A stretch of 64,000 nucleotides of DNA from Streptomyces sp. cf386 (GCF_900103585.1 NZ_FNHV01000004.1:186001-250000); one strand, 5' to 3'; counted from the first letter of the stretch, positions 29,140 through 39,606 are shown. Translations and numbers: made by a program. The notes: generated by a model not told the origin, from the letters alone.

Positions 29140-30543
29140 ATGAGCAGCCGTACCGTCATCCGTGGTGGTCTCGTCATCACCGCGTCCGACGAGATGCACG
29201 CCGACGTCCTGATCGAGGACGGCCGTATCGCCGCCCTCGCCGCGAGCGGCACCCCGGCCGCCGAGGCCTGGACGGCCGAACAGACCATCGACGCCACCGG
29301 GAAGTACGTCATCCCGGGCGGCGTCGACGCCCACACCCACATGGAGCTGCCGTTCGGCGGCACCTTCGCCTCCGACACCTTCGAGACCGGCACCCGGGCC
29401 GCCGCCTGGGGCGGTACGACCACGATCGTCGACTTCGCCGTGCAGAGCGTGGGCCACTCGCTGCGTGAGGGCCTCGACGCCTGGCACGCCAAGGCCGAGG
29501 GCAACTGCGCGATCGACTACGGCTTCCACATGATCGTCTCCGATGTGAACCAGGAGACGCTCAAGGAGATGGACCTCCTCGTCGAGGAAGGTGTCACCTC
29601 CTTCAAGCAGTTCATGGCCTACCCGGGTGTCTTCTACTCCGACGACGGCCAGATCCTGCGCGCCATGCAGCGCTCCGCCGAGAACGGCGGCCTGATCATG
29701 ATGCACGCCGAGAACGGCATCGCGATCGACGTCCTGGTCGAGCAGGCGCTCGCCCGCGGGGAGACCGACCCGCGCTACCACGGCGAGGTCCGCAAGGCGC
29801 TCCTCGAAGCCGAGGCCACCCACCGGGCCATCAGGCTCGCCCAGGTCGCGGGCGCACCCCTGTACGTCGTGCACGTCTCGGCGATGGAGGCAGTCGCCGA
29901 GCTGGCCAAGGCACGCGACGAGGGGCTGAACGTCTTCGGCGAGACCTGCCCGCAGTACCTGTTCCTGTCCACCGACAACCTCGCCGAGCCGGACTTCGAG
30001 GGCGCGAAGTACGTCTGCTCGACTCCGCTGCGGCCCAAGGAGCACCAGGCTCACCTGTGGAAGGGGCTGCGGACGAACGACCTCCAGGTCGTCTCCACCG
30101 ACCACTGCCCCTTCTGCTTCGTGGGCCAGAAGGAGCTGGGACGCGGGGACTTCTCGAAGATCCCCAACGGCCTGCCCGGCGTCGAGAACCGCATGGACCT
30201 GCTCCACCAGGCCGTCGTCGACGGCCACATCTCGCGCCGCCGCTGGATCGAGATCGCCTGCGCGACCCCGGCCCGGATGTTCGGCATGTACCCGAAGAAG
30301 GGCACGATCGCGCCGGGCGCCGACGCCGACGTCGTGATCTACGACCCGCAGGCCGAGCAGGTCATGTCCGCGGTCACCCACCACATGAACGTCGACTACT
30401 CGGCGTACGAGGGCAAGCGCACCACCGGCCGGGTCGAGACGGTCCTCTCGCGCGGCGAACTCGTCATCACCGAGCGGGAGTACACCGGTCGCGCCGGGCA
30501 CGGCGTCTACACGCCCCGCTCCACCTGTCAGTACCTCAACTAG
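29140..30543 (+). CDS. hydA: Dihydropyrimidinase / D-hydantoinase
   Basis: The 467-residue amidohydrolase opens the ring of dihydrouracil, dihydrothymine or hydantoins. The metal-binding N-terminal motif GGVDAHTHMELPFGG, the carboxylated Lys in VEEGVTSFKQFMAYPG, the His in MMHAENG and VVHVSAM, and the Asp in VVSTDHCPFC are visible. NPxTCFGKKGxI-like sequence near the C terminus reads PARMFGMYPKKGTIAPGADADVVI. GGTAGGAGAGGG precedes ATG 29140. It is followed 11 bp later by the F420-type oxidoreductase. Confidence 0.94.
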   Translation: MSSRTVIRGGLVITASDEMHADVLIEDGRIAALAASGTPAAEAWTAEQTIDATGKYVIPGGVDAHTHMELPFGGTFASDTFETGTRAAAWGGTTTIVDFAVQSVGHSLREGLDAWHAKAEGNCAIDYGFHMIVSDVNQETLKEMDLLVEEGVTSFKQFMAYPGVFYSDDGQILRAMQRSAENGGLIMMHAENGIAIDVLVEQALARGETDPRYHGEVRKALLEAEATHRAIRLAQVAGAPLYVVHVSAMEAVAELAKARDEGLNVFGETCPQYLFLSTDNLAEPDFEGAKYVCSTPLRPKEHQAHLWKGLRTNDLQVVSTDHCPFCFVGQKELGRGDFSKIPNGLPGVENRMDLLHQAVVDGHISRRRWIEIACATPARMFGMYPKKGTIAPGADADVVIYDPQAEQVMSAVTHHMNVDYSAYEGKRTTGRVETVLSRGELVITEREYTGRAGHGVYTPRSTCQYLN

Positions 30544-30554
30544 GAGCGGAGCAC

Positions 30555-31577
30555 ATGGACTTCGGACTCGTCCTGCAGACCGACCCGCCCGCCTCGCGGG
30601 TCGTGAGCCTGATGAAGCGCGCCGAGCGCAGCGGCTTCTCCTACGGCTGGACCTTCGACTCCGCCGTGCTGTGGCAGGAGCCGTTCGTGATCTACAGCCA
30701 GATCCTCGCGAACACCCAGAATTTGACGGTCGGCCCGATGGTCACCAACCCGGGCACCCGCACCTGGGAGGTCACCGCCTCCACGTTCGCCACCCTCAAC
30801 GACATGTTCGGCAACCGCACGGTCTGCGGCATCGGCCGCGGTGACTCCGCGATGCGCGTCGCCGGCCGCAAGCCCAACACCCTGGCCCGGATCAGCGAGG
30901 CCATGAAGGTCATCCGGGCACTCGGCAGCGGCCAGGAGGCCGACCTCGGCGGCGGCACGGCCGTCAGGTTCCCGTGGATCAAGCCGGGCGCCGAACTCCC
31001 CGTGTGGATGGCGGCGTACGGGCCGAAGGCCCTGAAGATGACCGGCGAGGAGGCCGACGGGTTCATCCTGCAGCTCGCCGACCTGTATCTCACCGAGTAC
31101 ATGGTCAAGGCAGTGAAGGACGCGGCGGTGGCGGCCGGCCGTGACCCGTCCGAGGTCAAGATCTGCGTCGCCGCCCCCGCGTACGTCACCGAGGACGACT
31201 CGCCCGAGAAGCTCGCCCACGCGCGCGACCAGTGCCGGTGGTTCGGCGGGATGGTCGGCAACCATGTCGCCGACCTGGTCAGCAAGTACGGGGAGCACTC
31301 CGCCGCCGTACCCGACGAACTCACCGACTACATCAAGGCCCGCGAGGGGTACGACTACTCCCACCACGGACGCGCCGACAACCCCGACACCGCGTTCGTG
31401 CCCGACGAGATCGTCGACCGGTTCTGCGTCATCGGGCCGGTCGAGAAGCACATCGAGAAGCTGAACGCGCTGCGTGAGTTGGGCGTCGACCAGTTCGCCG
31501 TGTACGACATGCACGACGCGCAGGAGGCGGTCATCGACGCGTACGGCTCGGAGGTCATCCCCGCGATCAACGCCTGA
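30555..31577 (+). CDS. LLM-class F420-type oxidoreductase (TIGR03842-like)
   Basis: The 340-residue luciferase-like TIM-barrel protein has MDFGLVLQTDPPASRVVSLMKRAERSGFSYGWTFDS (written here in parts: MDFGLVLQTDPP and GFSYGWTFDS), the PMVTNPGTRTWEVTAS segment, GIGRGDSAMRVAGRKP and WMAAYGPKALKMTGEEADG. It resembles the family often found beside dihydropyrimidinases. It lies 11 bp after hydA and is surely co-transcribed. A role in the first, otherwise missing, redox step of pyrimidine catabolism is possible but unproven; F420 versus FMN use cannot be read from sequence alone. Confidence 0.85.
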   Translation: MDFGLVLQTDPPASRVVSLMKRAERSGFSYGWTFDSAVLWQEPFVIYSQILANTQNLTVGPMVTNPGTRTWEVTASTFATLNDMFGNRTVCGIGRGDSAMRVAGRKPNTLARISEAMKVIRALGSGQEADLGGGTAVRFPWIKPGAELPVWMAAYGPKALKMTGEEADGFILQLADLYLTEYMVKAVKDAAVAAGRDPSEVKICVAAPAYVTEDDSPEKLAHARDQCRWFGGMVGNHVADLVSKYGEHSAAVPDELTDYIKAREGYDYSHHGRADNPDTAFVPDEIVDRFCVIGPVEKHIEKLNALRELGVDQFAVYDMHDAQEAVIDAYGSEVIPAINA

Positions 31578-31594
31578 CCCTCGTCGCCGAGTGC

Positions 31595-31627
31595 ACAGAC
31601 ACAGACACAGACACCGGCACCGGCACC
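31595..31627 (+). repeat. Short hexanucleotide tandem repeats in the 5' region of the transporter
   Basis: ACAGAC repeated about three times is followed by ACCGGC-type units, in the 158-bp gap between the oxidoreductase and transporter genes. It is a simple sequence repeat with no known role; slippage could alter the leader length. Confidence 0.55.
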
Positions 31628-31735
31628 GCTCCACCCCGACCCCCCACCTTGTTCCCCCTCCCCGCCGTCCCGGGGAGGGCCCAAGGCCCCGCACGGCCTG
31701 TCTCATCCCGTCCCGCTCTGTCGATTGGCCTGCTC

Positions 31736-33283
<1,548 letters not shown>

Positions 33284-33356
33284 TCCCGCGGGGGAGCGCG
33301 GCTGGGGAAGGTGGTCGTGGAGCAAGTACGTTCGTGGAGGGCGGTCGCGGAGGGGC

Positions 33357-34034
33357 TCAGCCCTTCTGGCCGTCCTCCAGGGCGGCGACCGCCTCCTTGG
33401 CCGCCTTGATCGCGCCCTTGTTGATCTCGTCCGTGTCGGGCGCCTTCTTCGACTCGAAGTCGCTGCCGCTGTAGGTGATGGACACCAGCGCGTTGGACGT
33501 GCGGACCAGCACCACGCCCTCACGGGTCTGCTGCTTGTCCTCAGTGGTGAGGTTCACGACGGAGTAGCCGGCGTCGCCGATGCCGGGGACGTCACCTCCG
33601 CCGCTCTTGGCCGCGACGCGCTCCTTGAAGGACTTCTGCGCCGCGTCGTCCGACGCCGTGATCTCGAAGGACACGTCCAGCCAGCGGTAGTCGTAGCCCT
33701 TGAGTGCGTTCCACGAGCAGGTGCGGCGCAGCTTCGAGTCGGTGGACGGGATCTCCTTGCCGGCCGTCTTGGCGCCCGGCACCAGCGACTTGATCGTCTT
33801 CGTGCCCAGACTGTCGCACGGGGCGGAAGCGGCGGCGTACGTCTTCGACACCGCGGCCGTCGCCGGGGCCGTGGGCGACTCACCCTCGCTCTGCTGCGTC
33901 GCCCCGTCGTCGGCGGCCGGCGCCGCGGCGAACGGGCCGGACGACAGCGCCCAGCCCGCCGCGGCGAGCACGACGACGGGCGACAGACGCGCGGTGAGAG
34001 CGAGCGGCAAGGGAAGAGAACGCACGGCGCACAT
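33357..34034 (-). CDS. Secreted DUF3558-like protein
   Basis: The 225-residue protein has an N-terminal signal/anchor (PVVVLAAAGWALSSGPFAAA), a Ser/Thr/Ala-rich linker, then a domain typical of DUF3558-like actinobacterial exported proteins: PCDSLGTKTIKSLVPGAK, a paired Cys in RRTCSWNALKGYDYRWLDVSFE, and GDVPGIGDAGYS. The two Cys could form a disulfide. No lipobox Cys is visible. It is convergent with the transporter gene; function unknown. Confidence 0.75.
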   Translation of the reverse strand: MCAVRSLPLPLALTARLSPVVVLAAAGWALSSGPFAAAPAADDGATQQSEGESPTAPATAAVSKTYAAASAPCDSLGTKTIKSLVPGAKTAGKEIPSTDSKLRRTCSWNALKGYDYRWLDVSFEITASDDAAQKSFKERVAAKSGGGDVPGIGDAGYSVVNLTTEDKQQTREGVVLVRTSNALVSITYSGSDFESKKAPDTDEINKGAIKAAKEAVAALEDGQKG

Positions 34035-34175
34035 TTCGTGGGGGACGGTGCGGAGGGAGTCCGCACTGCGGACGGGACGCCAGTGTCACATGACTCCCTG
34101 TGGGGCGGAAGGGCCAACTCGCTCCGTGCTGACGCCGTTACGGGAGGCCCGTAATTACGTGGTGTCCTGGGCGAG

Positions 34176-35183
34176 TTACAGCGTCTGATGGCTGATTTGA
34201 GTGGAAAGTGCGCTTTCGATGCGGTCAACGGCGACGAACGCCCCATACGCGACCAGGTGCACCAGACAGTGGTCGGTGTGCTCAGGCCGGCGCCAGGCCG
34301 CCACGTCCTCGTCGGTGATGCGGTACGGCGCGAGGGCGGCCAGCAGGGCGAGACGCGCGCCGGGACGCTCCCGTCGGTCCGGGAAGCCGCTCAGGTCGAG
34401 CGGCGGATGCGCCCCGTCCCAGTCCTGGATGACCTCCTCCACGAGGTCCTGGTCGTCGGTGTCGAGCAGGTCGGCGCCCGCAAGGGCCGCCCTGAGCAGC
34501 GCCGCGTATGCGAGGCCGACCGCTGTGCCGCCCGCCCATGCGGGGGCTTCGCCGGGATCGGCGTGGTCGAGCAGCGCCAGGGCGGTGCCGGGGCGGGCGG
34601 GGCGGCGCACGGACCGGGTGAGCGTGCGGCCCGCCAGGCTGCGCACCGCGCGGAACCGCTGGGCGCCCGCCGGCAGCAGGTTCTCGGTCAGCAGGGCCGA
34701 CGCGATCCGGTTGATGAAGTGGAAGGAGAGCGCGGTGCCGAGGTAGGCGGGGGCGTGCGCGCGGGGGAAGGGGTACGGCGCGAGGGTGGCTCCGGGCACG
34801 CGCGTGTGCCGTCCCCAGGCGAGCATGCGCGCGTGCACCTCGTCCTTCGGAGCCTCCCCGCGCGCCACCCGCTCCGCCAGCGCATGGTCGCCGGTGGCGT
34901 GCAGCAGCACGGTGTGCGCGTCCACGCAGAAGGGGCACCTGTTGGCGAGCGACACTCCGAGGGCGACCAGTTCCTTGCCGGTACGGCTGCCCGCCCCCGC
35001 GATCAGCGACTCGCGCATCAACGCCCAGGCGGGGGCGAGGAGTTCGGGCGCGGAGGACAGGACCACGAAGGTGGAGGGTGCCGCGATGCCGAAGTCGAGG
35101 GCGATCTGCGTGTACACCTCGGCGACGGCGCCGGTGGACGACCTGGGCGGGAGGGGTTCGGTGTATCGGAAGGGTGAGGGCAT
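34176..35183 (-). CDS. AhpD/carboxymuconolactone decarboxylase-like protein
   Basis: The 335-residue protein contains the AhpD-type motif LANRCPFCVDAHTVLLHATGDH, with the redox CxxC and downstream His, within an all-helical CMD fold (about residues 60-130). The C-terminal half is a second helical region ending EHTDHCLVHLVAYGAFVAVDRIE. Relatives act as peroxide-linked reductases or decarboxylases; the substrate here is unknown. It is divergent from the sensor kinase gene. Confidence 0.82.
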   Translation of the reverse strand: MPSPFRYTEPLPPRSSTGAVAEVYTQIALDFGIAAPSTFVVLSSAPELLAPAWALMRESLIAGAGSRTGKELVALGVSLANRCPFCVDAHTVLLHATGDHALAERVARGEAPKDEVHARMLAWGRHTRVPGATLAPYPFPRAHAPAYLGTALSFHFINRIASALLTENLLPAGAQRFRAVRSLAGRTLTRSVRRPARPGTALALLDHADPGEAPAWAGGTAVGLAYAALLRAALAGADLLDTDDQDLVEEVIQDWDGAHPPLDLSGFPDRRERPGARLALLAALAPYRITDEDVAAWRRPEHTDHCLVHLVAYGAFVAVDRIESALSTQISHQTL

Positions 35184-35350
35184 GGGCAGCAGCGTGCGCT
35201 CTCCGGGCTGTCCGGGTCGTCGTACGGCCGAAGGGAGTTGAGGCTGCGCCGGCGGGGTCGGCGGGTGCCGGGCACTACTGCGGGGGGAGTAGTCGGGAGG
35301 CCGTCCACAGGGGTGACGTCACTGTCGGTGGGGCGGTCTAGTGTGCGGGC

Positions 35351-36454
35351 ATGAGGGGGAATCGGATCACACGCGGGCTGCTCGTCGACGCGGCCCTCGC
35401 GGTCGTGGTCGGCGTGATCGTCGTGCTCGTCGCCCGGGCGGACGGCCGTGCGGGGGCGCTCGACCTCGCGTTGATCGCGGCCGGTTCGCTGGCCCTGGCC
35501 GCGCACCGCACCGCTCCGCGCGTCGTGCTCGCGATCACCACCGGCTGCCTGCTCGCCGCAGTCATCCACGCGGGTCCCGCCACCATCATGGCCGTCCCCG
35601 TCGTCGGCGCGGTGCACACGGCGGGGCGGACCGGGTACCGGGGTACGGCCGCGGCGGGCGCCGCCGTCTTCCTCGGCGGGTATGTGGCGGCGGGCTCGGC
35701 GAGCGCGGAGATCGCCCGGGAGGCGCTGCTCCTCGCCGGCTGGTTCCTGTGCGCGGTGGTGACGGGGCTGGCCGACAGCAACTGGCAGGCGTATCTGCGC
35801 CAGACCGAACAGCGCGCCCTGGAGGCCGAACGCACCCGGGAGGAGGCGGCCTTGCGCCGGGCGGGCGAGGAACGCCTGCGTATAGCCCGCGAGTTGCACG
35901 ACTCGCTCACCCACAGCATCTCGATCGTCAAACTCCAGGCGGGCGTCGCCGTGCACCTGGCCCGCAAACGCGGCGAGGAGATACCGCCCGCGCTGCTCGC
36001 CATCCAGGAGGCGAGCGGCGAGGCGATGCGCGAACTGCGCGCCACGCTGGAGGTGCTGCGCACGGACGAGCCGACCGGCACCCCCGCGCTGCTCGTGGAG
36101 CGGGCCCGGGCGGCCGGACTCGCGGTCGAGCTGACGGTGACGGGGAAGGAGCGGCCACTGGCGGCGACGGTCGACCGGGCGACGTACCGCATCGTCCAGG
36201 AAGCCCTGACGAACGCTGCGCGTCACGCGGGGCCGGCGAAGGTGGCCGTGCAACTGACGTACGGGGAGGGTGAGTTGCTGATACGAGTCGAGGACGACGG
36301 CACGGCCGACCCATCCAGTCCGCCCACCCCCGGCATCGGCCTCACCGGCATGCGCGAACGCGTCACGGCCCTTGGCGGCACACTGGATGCCGGCCCGCGC
36401 GCGGAGGGCGGATTCGCGGTGCGGGCGAGGCTGCCGTTGGGGGAAGCGGGATGA
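35351..36454 (+). CDS. NarL-type sensor histidine kinase
   Basis: The 367-residue membrane kinase has four to five N-terminal helices (VDAALAVVVGVIVVLVA, LALIAAGSLALAAH, ITTGCLLAAVI, AAVFLGGYVAAG), a coiled linker, the HisKA_3 phospho-acceptor His in RIARELHDSLTHSISI and an HATPase domain (ATYRIVQEALTNAARHAG, PGIGLTGMRERV). It sits 16 bp before its response regulator. No sensory domain outside the membrane is visible, so the signal is probably membrane-borne. Confidence 0.92.
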   Translation: MRGNRITRGLLVDAALAVVVGVIVVLVARADGRAGALDLALIAAGSLALAAHRTAPRVVLAITTGCLLAAVIHAGPATIMAVPVVGAVHTAGRTGYRGTAAAGAAVFLGGYVAAGSASAEIAREALLLAGWFLCAVVTGLADSNWQAYLRQTEQRALEAERTREEAALRRAGEERLRIARELHDSLTHSISIVKLQAGVAVHLARKRGEEIPPALLAIQEASGEAMRELRATLEVLRTDEPTGTPALLVERARAAGLAVELTVTGKERPLAATVDRATYRIVQEALTNAARHAGPAKVAVQLTYGEGELLIRVEDDGTADPSSPPTPGIGLTGMRERVTALGGTLDAGPRAEGGFAVRARLPLGEAG

Positions 36455-36470
36455 GGGCGGGGGCGACGGG

Positions 36471-37160
36471 ATGACGGACGGCGTGATCAGGGTGGCGCTC
36501 GTCGACGACCAGGCGCTGATGCGGGCCGGCTTCCGTGCCCTGCTGGACGCCGAGGACGGCATCGAAGTGGTCGGCGAGGCGGCGGACGGGGAGCGGGGCC
36601 TGGAGCTCATCCGCGCGCAGGTTCCCGACATCGCGCTGATCGACGTACAGATGCCGGTGATGACGGGCATCGAGGCGACCCGCCGTATCGCCGCGGACCC
36701 GGCGCTGGTGCCCGTCCGTGTGGTGATCCTGACGAACTACGGCCACGACGAGTATGTCTTCGAGGCCCTGCGCGCCGGCGCGAGCGGTTTTCTGCTGAAG
36801 GACACCGAACCGGCCGACCTGCTCCAGGCGATCGAGGTGGTGGCACGCGGGGAGGCGCTGCTGTCCCCGTCGGTCACCCGCACACTCATCGGCGAGTTCG
36901 TGTCGAGGCCACCGGACCGGGCCACCGCTCCCGGCCTGGAGGGCCTGACGCGCCGCGAACGCGAGGTGACGGCGCTGGCGGCGCGGGGCCTGACGAACGA
37001 GGAGATCGCCGAGCACATGGTGATCAGCCCGTTCACGGCGAAGACCCACATCAGCAGGGCGATGACCAAGCTGGGGGCGCGGGACCGGGCCCAACTGGTC
37101 GTGTTCGCCTATGAGTCGGGGCTGGTGGCTCCACGGAGTCCGGACGCGTCGGTGTCCTGA
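36471..37160 (+). CDS. NarL/LuxR-type response regulator
   Basis: The 229-residue protein has a receiver domain (VALVDDQALMRAGF, phospho-Asp in IALIDVQMPVMTG, conserved Thr in VVILTNYG and Lys in FLLKDTEP) and a LuxR HTH (LTRREREVTALAARGLTNEEIAEHMVISPFTAKTHISRAMTKLG, quoted in parts). Start ATG 36471 immediately follows GGGCGACGGG. Partner of the upstream kinase; target genes unknown. Confidence 0.93.
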   Translation: MTDGVIRVALVDDQALMRAGFRALLDAEDGIEVVGEAADGERGLELIRAQVPDIALIDVQMPVMTGIEATRRIAADPALVPVRVVILTNYGHDEYVFEALRAGASGFLLKDTEPADLLQAIEVVARGEALLSPSVTRTLIGEFVSRPPDRATAPGLEGLTRREREVTALAARGLTNEEIAEHMVISPFTAKTHISRAMTKLGARDRAQLVVFAYESGLVAPRSPDASVS

Positions 37161-37213
37161 GCCTGACAGCGCCCTGCTCCTCGGAGCACACGTGATGCGC
37201 TGCCCCTATAGCC

Positions 37214-37221
37214 TGTATACA
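37214..37221. promoter_or_regulatory. TGTATACA palindrome upstream of the GntR-type gene
   Basis: The perfect 8-bp palindrome TGTATACA, followed at 8 bp by a half-matching TGTAT, lies 44 bp before the regulator start. GntR/FadR-type proteins commonly bind such T-G-T-A-T-A-C-A-like sites, so autoregulation is likely. Confidence 0.5.
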
Positions 37222-37264
37222 AGCGTGTATGCGGAAGGGTCGGCAAGGATCGGCGAGGAGTTCC

Positions 37265-37990
37265 ATGGCCCGGGCGACTGGCAAGAGCGAAGCGGTCTAC
37301 GAGCGGCTGAAGGGCGACATCGAGTCGCTGCGGCTGCGTCCGGGGGCCAGGCTGAGCGAGGTCCAGCTGGGGGAGGAACTGGGTGCCTCGCGCACGCCGG
37401 TGCGGGAGGCGATCCGGCGGCTGGCGCGGGAGGGGCTGGTCGACTTCGCGCCCGGTGAGGTGGCCAGGGTGGCGGCGATCTCGCTGGGCGGGGTGCGGGC
37501 GCTGTTCGAGTTCCGGATGCTGCTGGAACCGGAGGCCGTCGCGTCGGTGGCGGCGGCGGGGGTGGCCGACGGGCGGGTGCTGGTGCCGTTCGGTGAACTG
37601 CTCGCGCGGCTGGAGGAGTTCGACGAATCCTTCCGTGCGCTGGACGCCGCTGACCAGGCGCGCTCGTACCAGGACCTCTACGACATCTCCGAGGGCTTCG
37701 ACCGGGCGGTCATCACCGCGTGCCGCAATCCGTACCTCGCCCGCACGATCGGCGACCTGCGCAGCCAGACCGTACGGCTGCGCCACCTCTCGCACAGCGG
37801 ACCGCGCCGTATGCGCACGTCGCTGGAGGAGCACCGTGCGATGCTCCAGGCGATCACACAGGGGGACGCCCAGGCGGCGGAGGCGGCCTGCCGCCACCAT
37901 CTGGCGCAGACCCTGCAGGCCCTCATCGACAGCCTGACCGGGCAGGACCTCGCGATGGGCGCGCATGTGCAGGTGGACGTCGCCCGTTGA
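37265..37990 (+). CDS. GntR-family regulator (FCD subgroup)
   Basis: The 241-residue protein has an N-terminal winged HTH (YERLKGDIESLRLRPGARLSEVQLGEELGASRTPVREAIRRLAREGLV, shown by the core ASRTPVREAIRRLAREG) and a C-terminal all-helical FCD ligand domain (EFRMLLEPEAVA, ISEGFDRAVITACRNPYL, EEHRAMLQAITQGDAQAAEAACRHHL-type segment). GAGGAG lies 5 nt before ATG 37265. The gene directly abuts the left edge of the island, which may have cut it off from its target genes. Confidence 0.9.
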   Translation: MARATGKSEAVYERLKGDIESLRLRPGARLSEVQLGEELGASRTPVREAIRRLAREGLVDFAPGEVARVAAISLGGVRALFEFRMLLEPEAVASVAAAGVADGRVLVPFGELLARLEEFDESFRALDAADQARSYQDLYDISEGFDRAVITACRNPYLARTIGDLRSQTVRLRHLSHSGPRRMRTSLEEHRAMLQAITQGDAQAAEAACRHHLAQTLQALIDSLTGQDLAMGAHVQVDVAR

Positions 37991-38738
37991 GCAGGGGCGG
38001 CGCTGTACGACGGTTTGTCGGCGCGGCGGCAGGGAAGAAGGGGCGCAGGTGATCGACCGGCCGTAGTGCGGAAACAGCGAGATGAGAGGCCCTTGAGCGC
38101 GGTGTGGGTCGCGCAGGGCCCAGGCCGAGCACCAATCCCGGGCAACCAGGCTCTAGGTTCTTCGCCGGCTGCGGCGCCGCAGGCGCCCGACACCCTCGCG
38201 CTCGGTGAAGCCTTGGGCGTGCTGCATTCCTCTGCTTGGCTCCTTCCCGGAAGGCTGCGGTCCCGCCGGTCTGTAACAGCGTCTCGGCGCAGATATTCTT
38301 GCGAAGGAGGAACTCGTTCGCCTCCTTCGGGTTGTCCGGAATGATGTAGTCAGCATCGAGGTCAGGAAGGTCTCGCTCTGGCACACTGGCGGTGTGGAGT
38401 TCTCGGACGGTGTTCCCCGTGTTGAGATGCTCCCGGATTCGCTTCCAGCGCGAAGGGCGAAGCTGCACTGTGCGGAGAGCCAGCACGAGGTCGAGTGGCT
38501 GCCCGTCTTCCTCGCCGACGCCTACGGTCGGAGCGGTACGCATCGGCAGGTAGACCAACGATCGCGGCGACCGGGCTGCGAGCAGCCGCAAGGTGCCAAT
38601 GCGCCTGCCGTCCGTTCGGTCCACATGCATCTCGTCATGGCTGTGAGCCTTGTAAAGTGCCCCGTTCCTCAGCGGTCTAGGCGGCCGAATCACACGGCCC
38701 AGTCGGTCATGCTGGTGAGTTCGTCTTCGCTCAGGCAT
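37923..38738 (-). CDS. Hypothetical protein, probably degenerate at its C terminus
   Basis: The frame from ATG 38738 is protein-like from about 38650 to 38215: HDEMHVDRTDGRRIGTLRLL, LDLVLALRTVQLRPSRWKRI, ERDLPDLDADYIIPDNPKEA and NEFLLRKNICAETLLQTGG. Beyond ~38210 it turns into arginine/proline-rich noise that runs across the island boundary and antisense into the GntR gene, so the true 3' end is lost. GC content is lower than in core genes. No family is recognised; it is probable cargo of the island. Confidence 0.4.
   Translation of the reverse strand: MPERRRTHQHDRLGRVIRPPRPLRNGALYKAHSHDEMHVDRTDGRRIGTLRLLAARSPRSLVYLPMRTAPTVGVGEEDGQPLDLVLALRTVQLRPSRWKRIREHLNTGNTVRELHTASVPERDLPDLDADYIIPDNPKEANEFLLRKNICAETLLQTGGTAAFREGAKQRNAARPRLHRARGCRAPAAPQPAKNLEPGCPGLVLGLGPARPTPRSRASHLAVSALRPVDHLRPFFPAAAPTNRRTAPPLLNGRRPPAHARPSRGPARSGCR
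38028..38088 (+). repeat. Left direct repeat (integrase 3'-end scar and att-like core)
   Basis: Bases 38028-38049 are identical to the part of the integrase remnant that encodes AGKKGRR (47963-47984). Bases 38072-38088 match 48093-48109 with one mismatch. The spacing is 22 bp here versus 108 bp on the right, implying a deletion. This marks the left island boundary. Confidence 0.65.
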
Positions 38739-38849
38739 CGGCTCAGACGCAGGTTGTCCGAGGTCGGTGCTCCCGCTGTTGGAGGACGCCCTTACGACCC
38801 CTGCGAAGGTCAACAGAGCAGTTCCAGAAGCCACGCGAGTTCAGAAACA

Positions 38850-38978
38850 AGCACGGACAGGCGCCATACGCGACTGTTGGCCGCGCACTTCAACGGCAAA
38901 CCAGCAGAGAACTTAATTCGTGCCGGATCCGCACTCAAAGTGCAATTTGCGGCACTCCTCAAGAGCTATGACGGCTGA
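38850..38978 (+). pseudogene. C-terminal remnant of a plus-strand gene
   Basis: The ~40 codons before TGA 38978 read like a real C terminus (LLAAHFNGKPAENLIRAGSA...LLKSYDG) in AT-rich DNA, while upstream sense is lost. It ends 28 bp before the next gene. Tails like this followed by a small acidic gene are typical of polymorphic toxin/immunity cassettes, but that reading is speculative. Confidence 0.3.
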
Positions 38979-39006
38979 GCCGGCAAGCAGATTGGGCGCT
39001 TCATAA

Positions 39007-39606
39007 ATGGCAATCACATACCTGGTTCTTGGAACTGCCCCGGCGGAGGAGGAGTTCGTCGACCTCATTGATGACTCGTTGGGCGACCTCGACGACGCCC
39101 TTGGAGTCGACCTCACATATGTCGACCTCCAGGATCGCGGCGAGCATCTCCTGGTTCATGTCTACGAGGCGCCGGACAACGAGGTTCGGGTCTCTGTAGT
39201 GAAGGACGACAGGACGCCTGTCGGCTATCTGGCCGTCGAAGCTCCGACCCAGGAGCTCCTGGACAATGTTTCGACATTCCTTCGTGACCGGCTTCCAGTG
39301 CAGGATCTAGAGACCCTCCGGTCCTCGGCTCGTCGCGATATTCCCGAGAATCCAGGTGCACTGGTAAAGCTTGCGATTGCATCCGATGAACCCGACGAGA
39401 CGACAGAGGGAATCATTCGGGATGCGTTGAAGAGCGATGACCCGTCCGTACTTAGCGCTGCGGTCGAGGCGGCCGGCCTGACGCGCTGGCCATCTTTTGC
39501 AGGCGTGCTCGCCGATTACTACGCGCAGCACCCTGACAGGGAGATCAGGGAATTGTCGGGCAGGGCTTTGAACGCTCTCGTTATGGGCAATCCGTCGCGT
39601 TCTTGA
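39007..39606 (+). CDS. Acidic hypothetical protein
   Basis: The 199-residue protein is strongly acidic in its first half (EEEFVDLIDDSLGDLDDALGVD) and helical in its second, with a HEAT-like stretch (DALKSDDPSVLSAAVEAAGLTRW...REIRELSGRALNAL). Codon use is clearly more A/T-ending than in core genes, indicating transfer. No Shine-Dalgarno is visible before ATG 39007. I do not recognise the family; an immunity-type role is possible given the upstream fragment. Confidence 0.6.
   Translation: MAITYLVLGTAPAEEEFVDLIDDSLGDLDDALGVDLTYVDLQDRGEHLLVHVYEAPDNEVRVSVVKDDRTPVGYLAVEAPTQELLDNVSTFLRDRLPVQDLETLRSSARRDIPENPGALVKLAIASDEPDETTEGIIRDALKSDDPSVLSAAVEAAGLTRWPSFAGVLADYYAQHPDREIRELSGRALNALVMGNPSRS

Noticed and set aside
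36460..37160. Extended start at 36372 for the response regulator
   Set aside because: The extra 33 residues are Arg/Gly-rich and overlap the kinase; the start at 36471 gives the normal receiver N terminus.
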